Assembly (NCBI GenBank): GCA_003209565.1
Contig: QCQK01000004.1
Span: 26,518 to 90,517 of the forward strand
Length of the DNA: 64,000 bases
Direction of reading: 5' to 3'
DNA from: Prochlorococcus sp. AG-449-J16
Lineage (GTDB): Bacteria > Cyanobacteriota > Cyanobacteriia > PCC-6307 > Cyanobiaceae
Translations under genes and position numbers: made by a program
The notes under the pieces: generated by a model
Databases searched by the model: none
Told to the model about the DNA's origin: nothing
What the model saw: the letters and a program-made list of their open reading frames with translations, nothing else
In this document: one piece after another, positions 60,743 through 64,000 of the stretch
How positions within the stretch are numbered: the stretch's first letter is position 1
How the letters are laid out: each line of letters opens with the position of its first letter

Positions 60743-61382
60743 CTAATATTTGCAAATAATAGGTTTTTTATTTCCTGAATTAATATTACATGCGATGGAA
60801 ATATACCAATCTTCAAACTTCATAAAACATGAATTAAGACTATATCCTGCAGATTTATTTTCAATAGTATTAGTATCTAGTTTGTAAGTCCATTTTGAAA
60901 GATCATTGAAAATACTGCCTTTTTGCCACTTTATTGCAGCCTCTTTTCTAACCCATAGTTTAAGCACCTCAGAATTGATGTTATCCTCCTTGAGATTTAA
61001 AATAAATTTCTTTTCATTAGATGTAAAAAATTTATTTAATATTTTTTTTGCTTCAAAAAATCTATCTGATCTTTCAATATCAACTCCTATATTTTTTGGC
61101 GACCATCCTATAAGTAAACCATCTCTACAGTGACTAAAATTAACATGACCCATATCGGGGGGTAATTTAGGTGGTAATCCTGGGGGGGGATATTATTGGT
61201 ATATCTAGTGCCGGTATTCCAAAAATGTTGGATAAAGCTTCCCTCACATATCCTCTAGAGTGTTCGTATTGAAATGATCTACTTAAAGACATTTTTTGTT
61301 TCCATTTTTTTTCTTGAAAACTTATGGGTTTTAAACAAGATTTTATAGGAACAAACCAAATTGATATTTCTTGTTTATACAT
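60743..61382 (-). pseudogene. Sfp-type 4'-phosphopantetheinyl transferase split by a 1-nt frameshift at a homopolymer
   Basis: ORF 61167-61382 (WFVPIKSCL...HSRGYVREALSNIFGIPALDIPIISPP) and ORF 60743-61153 (MGHVNFSHCRDGLLIGWSPKNIGVDIER) are the two halves; removing one C restores SPPGLPPKLPPDMGHVNFSHC. Confidence 0.85.
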
Positions 61383-61490
61383 ATTTTTAATTTTTAAAGA
61401 GAATAAATTATCTTAAAAAGTTTTTTGAATCCTCATACATAAATAATTTATGCGTTTGAATTACTTGAAAAAAATTATAGAAAATTAAAA

Positions 61491-62168
61491 TTATTTACCT
61501 CCATTAAGCTTAAGTATTTCTCCATTATAAAAATCTGATTGTTGTATGAACTTTATAGCGTGAATAATGTCATCTGATACACCAAGTCTTCTTGAGGATG
61601 TATTTGAGATTATTTTTTTAATTTTTTCTTCATTAAAAGATTCTATTAATCCTTTTTCAAAGTATCCTAATTCAATTATATTTGAAGTAATACCAAACCT
61701 TCCATATTCTTTTGATAAAGTCTTATTGTATCCTATGAGAGCTGACTTACTTGCGGCATAAATACCAGCACCTTTAGCTCCTTCGTCTCCAACTAAAGAT
61801 GAAAAGTGAATAATTCTTCCCCATTTTTGATTTATCATAATAGGAAGTAGAGCTTGAACCAAATAAATATTCGAAAAAAAATTCAATTCAAATGTTTCTC
61901 TAACTTTCTCTATTGGGTAGTTAGCTAGTAAACCGTCATAACTCTTTACAGCAAGATTCAAAACCGTTATTTTGTTTAGATTCCTCTTATACTTATTTAC
62001 TAATTGATCAATCTCTTGATGGTTTAAAAGGTTAATATTAACACAGATACCTTTTCCATTATTTTCTAATTTTTTTTTATTACTTATAGCTATCAATTCA
62101 TTATCTACTGAAAGTTTTTTGAAAAGCTCGTAGCCTAATCCGCCTGACGCACCTGTTATAAGAAGCAT
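61491..62168 (-). CDS. SDR family oxidoreductase (FabG-like)
   Basis: LLITGASGGLGYELFKKL; YAASKSALIGYNKTL. Confidence 0.87.
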   Translation of the reverse strand: MLLITGASGGLGYELFKKLSVDNELIAISNKKKLENNGKGICVNINLLNHQEIDQLVNKYKRNLNKITVLNLAVKSYDGLLANYPIEKVRETFELNFFSNIYLVQALLPIMINQKWGRIIHFSSLVGDEGAKGAGIYAASKSALIGYNKTLSKEYGRFGITSNIIELGYFEKGLIESFNEEKIKKIISNTSSRRLGVSDDIIHAIKFIQQSDFYNGEILKLNGGK

Positions 62169-62172
62169 AGAA

Positions 62173-63147
62173 TTACCACCTAATTATTGTAGATCCTAAT
62201 GAATAACCAACTCCAAAACCTATTATCAGAACTTTATAGCCAGGAATTAATTTTTTTTCTGAGATTGCATCTTTTAAAGCTATTGGTATGGAACAGGAAA
62301 CAGTATTTCCAATCATTTTCAAGTTAGAGTATGTTTTATGCTTTTCAATACCAATTTTTTTACATAGCATTTCTATTACCAATTTACTTGCTTGATGAAA
62401 TATAAAAAGATCAATATCTTTTAAATCTAATCCATTTTTATTTAAGGTTTTTTCTAAAAGTTGAGGAACTTTACTGAGAGTAAATAATAAAATTGCTGGT
62501 CCATTCATAAAAAGTTTTTGTTTGTCACGCTCTAAATTTCCTCTAGAGCCACTTCCTTCAACAATTAATTCTTTTGAACCTGATCCATCACAACCAAATG
62601 TGAAATTACCAATATAAGAATCACTATTATCTTTTTCAACAAAGCAAGCAGATGATGCGTCGCTAAAAATCATTTTATTTGTGCGGTCATTTTCACTTAT
62701 GAACTTGGAATAAGTTTCAGCACAAATAATTAAACAATTATTTATTGTATTAGATTTTAACAAAGAAGAGGCAACAGCAAGTGAATTGACAAAACCTGAA
62801 CATCCTAAATTAATATCTAAAGCAAGAATATCATTATTCATATTAAGCTTTTCTTGTAAAATACAAGAAGAAGGAGGTAATGCATAATCTGGCGTTTGTG
62901 AAACAAATAATAAGGCATCTATTTCTCCAGGTTTCACATCATATTCTTTAAAAAGTTTTTTTGTTGCAAAGAATCCTAAATCAAGGCTTGTCTCATCTTT
63001 AGCAGCAATATATCGCTGAAAAATTCCTGTTTTTTTTTGAACTTTATCCACATCCCAATCAGGATGTATCAATTTTAATTGATCATTAGTTTGAACTTTG
63101 TTTGGTAAGTAATAACTAATTTTCCTTAAATTTAAACTGGTTTTCAT
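62173..63147 (-). CDS. 3-oxoacyl-ACP synthase III-like
   Basis: ALDINLGCSGFVNSLAVASSLL active Cys; LFIFHQASKLVIEML; KMIGNTVSCSIPIAL. Confidence 0.9.
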   Translation of the reverse strand: MKTSLNLRKISYYLPNKVQTNDQLKLIHPDWDVDKVQKKTGIFQRYIAAKDETSLDLGFFATKKLFKEYDVKPGEIDALLFVSQTPDYALPPSSCILQEKLNMNNDILALDINLGCSGFVNSLAVASSLLKSNTINNCLIICAETYSKFISENDRTNKMIFSDASSACFVEKDNSDSYIGNFTFGCDGSGSKELIVEGSGSRGNLERDKQKLFMNGPAILLFTLSKVPQLLEKTLNKNGLDLKDIDLFIFHQASKLVIEMLCKKIGIEKHKTYSNLKMIGNTVSCSIPIALKDAISEKKLIPGYKVLIIGFGVGYSLGSTIIRW

Positions 63148-63157
63148 TAAAAAAATT

Positions 63158-63400
63158 CTAATCAGTCATGAGATTATTTGCTTTTAATACTTCTTTGATA
63201 GCAGTTATGCTAGTCGCTTGTGATAATTCTGTAATTTTAGAGCACTTCCCTTCTAATGCCTGATCTAAATTCACAAGAATAGATAGATGACCAAGAGAAT
63301 CCCATAAAGAATGCCAATCTTCATTACCGCTACTTATTGTTCCTTTTTTTAACTCTAATGATCTTTCAATTATTTCGTTAAGATCTTTTTCTCGAAACAT
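63158..63400 (-). CDS. acyl carrier protein-like
   Basis: 80 aa; DWHSLWDSLGHLSILVNLDQAL around the DSL phosphopantetheine site. Confidence 0.8.
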   Translation of the reverse strand: MFREKDLNEIIERSLELKKGTISSGNEDWHSLWDSLGHLSILVNLDQALEGKCSKITELSQATSITAIKEVLKANNLMTD

Positions 63401-63405
63401 ATTAT

Positions 63406-64000
63406 TTAATAAGCAGAATATATATCAGTCCAACATATCAACTTACCAAACTTTTGACAATAGTCTATAAATCTCTGATTTTTTAGTTTTTCTAATTTTT
63501 CAAAATGTTTACCTAAATCTTCAGGGAGGAACCACTGATTATGTGAAATCCTTTTGATATTTTGGAAATTGTTATTTGCTATCTCAAGAATTTTTTCTGA
63601 ATTAGAAAGAGATATCACAGGAAAGAATATTTTACCATTTTTATTTAAATAATTTCTTGATTCATTAAGTACTTTTTCTATATTTGCGGTACCATCAAGA
63701 CCAGCATCGCAAGGAACATTTTTAAACCAGTCGGAAATCTTAGCAACTTCTTCTGATATACCAGAAATATCATCTACAATTGCATCGAATTTATGGCGCT
63801 TCCAGTTAGAAAAAATATTTGATTTAATAGCTTTACCTTCGCAATCATTTAATTTAATATTTTGTTCACAGACATTTACAGCTTCATTAGAGATATCAGA
63901 ACAATAAATTTTTTTTGCTTTATTAAGTTTGAATAATGATATACCAACTACTCCATTGCCGCATCCCAAGTCTAATAATTTATCAACTTTTTTTATATTA
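63406..64000 (-). CDS. class I SAM methyltransferase (PrmA/HemK-like), truncated by window edge
   Basis: KKVDKLLDLGCGNGVVGISLFKLNKAKKIYCSDIS; the frame stays open upstream of the listed ATG to the window end. Confidence 0.75.
   Translation of the reverse strand, partial: NIKKVDKLLDLGCGNGVVGISLFKLNKAKKIYCSDISNEAVNVCEQNIKLNDCEGKAIKSNIFSNWKRHKFDAIVDDISGISEEVAKISDWFKNVPCDAGLDGTANIEKVLNESRNYLNKNGKIFFPVISLSNSEKILEIANNNFQNIKRISHNQWFLPEDLGKHFEKLEKLKNQRFIDYCQKFGKLICWTDIYSAY

Noticed and set aside
61157-61162. G6 tract in the PPTase gene as the frameshift point
   Set aside because: Frame reads through it correctly as LPPDMGH; the disruption lies at the neighbouring G8 tract.

Overview
AT-rich, densely packed picocyanobacterial DNA; gene content (Pcb antenna next to flavodoxin, DUF1824/DUF2808/DUF3386 genes, a large surface-polysaccharide island) points to Prochlorococcus. 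About 0-24.7 kb is ordinary core genome: pcb, isiB, SemiSWEET, GT39, GT4, sppA, aroH, rpmH-rnpA-yidC, a Ycf46-like AAA ATPase, serS, rseP, rpsN, pnp, cysQ, rsmI. About 24.79-33.41 kb is an integrated mobile element of about 8.5 kb in a tRNA-Arg(TCT) gene. It has a 40-bp direct repeat of the tRNA 5' half at its ends, matched tandem repeats CTGAGTGACCA-N-CTGAGTGACCA just inside each end, a full-length tyrosine integrase, an excisionase-like protein, a primase-helicase followed by 9-bp iteron-like arrays, a second catalytic-domain-only tyrosine recombinase, and a small ORF train with a possible TerS-like protein. This resembles the described Prochlorococcus tycheposon / phage-satellite class, so the class is not new, but several architectural details deserve checking. 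About 33.5-64 kb is a surface-glycan island: O-antigen ligase/polymerase genes, a GDP-fucose/UDP-xylose/UDP-glucuronate sugar set, many glycosyltransferases, an ABC flippase, and a KAS III/ACP/SDR/PPTase acyl module. The island contains a eukaryote-type UGDH, a GT15 (fungal Kre2-like) candidate, an internally collapsed epimerase, a glycosyltransferase N-terminal relic, a PPTase split at a C8/G8 homopolymer, and a decayed tRNA-Ala copy about 1 kb from the intact tRNA-Ala. All family assignments come from reading the sequence; no database search was run.
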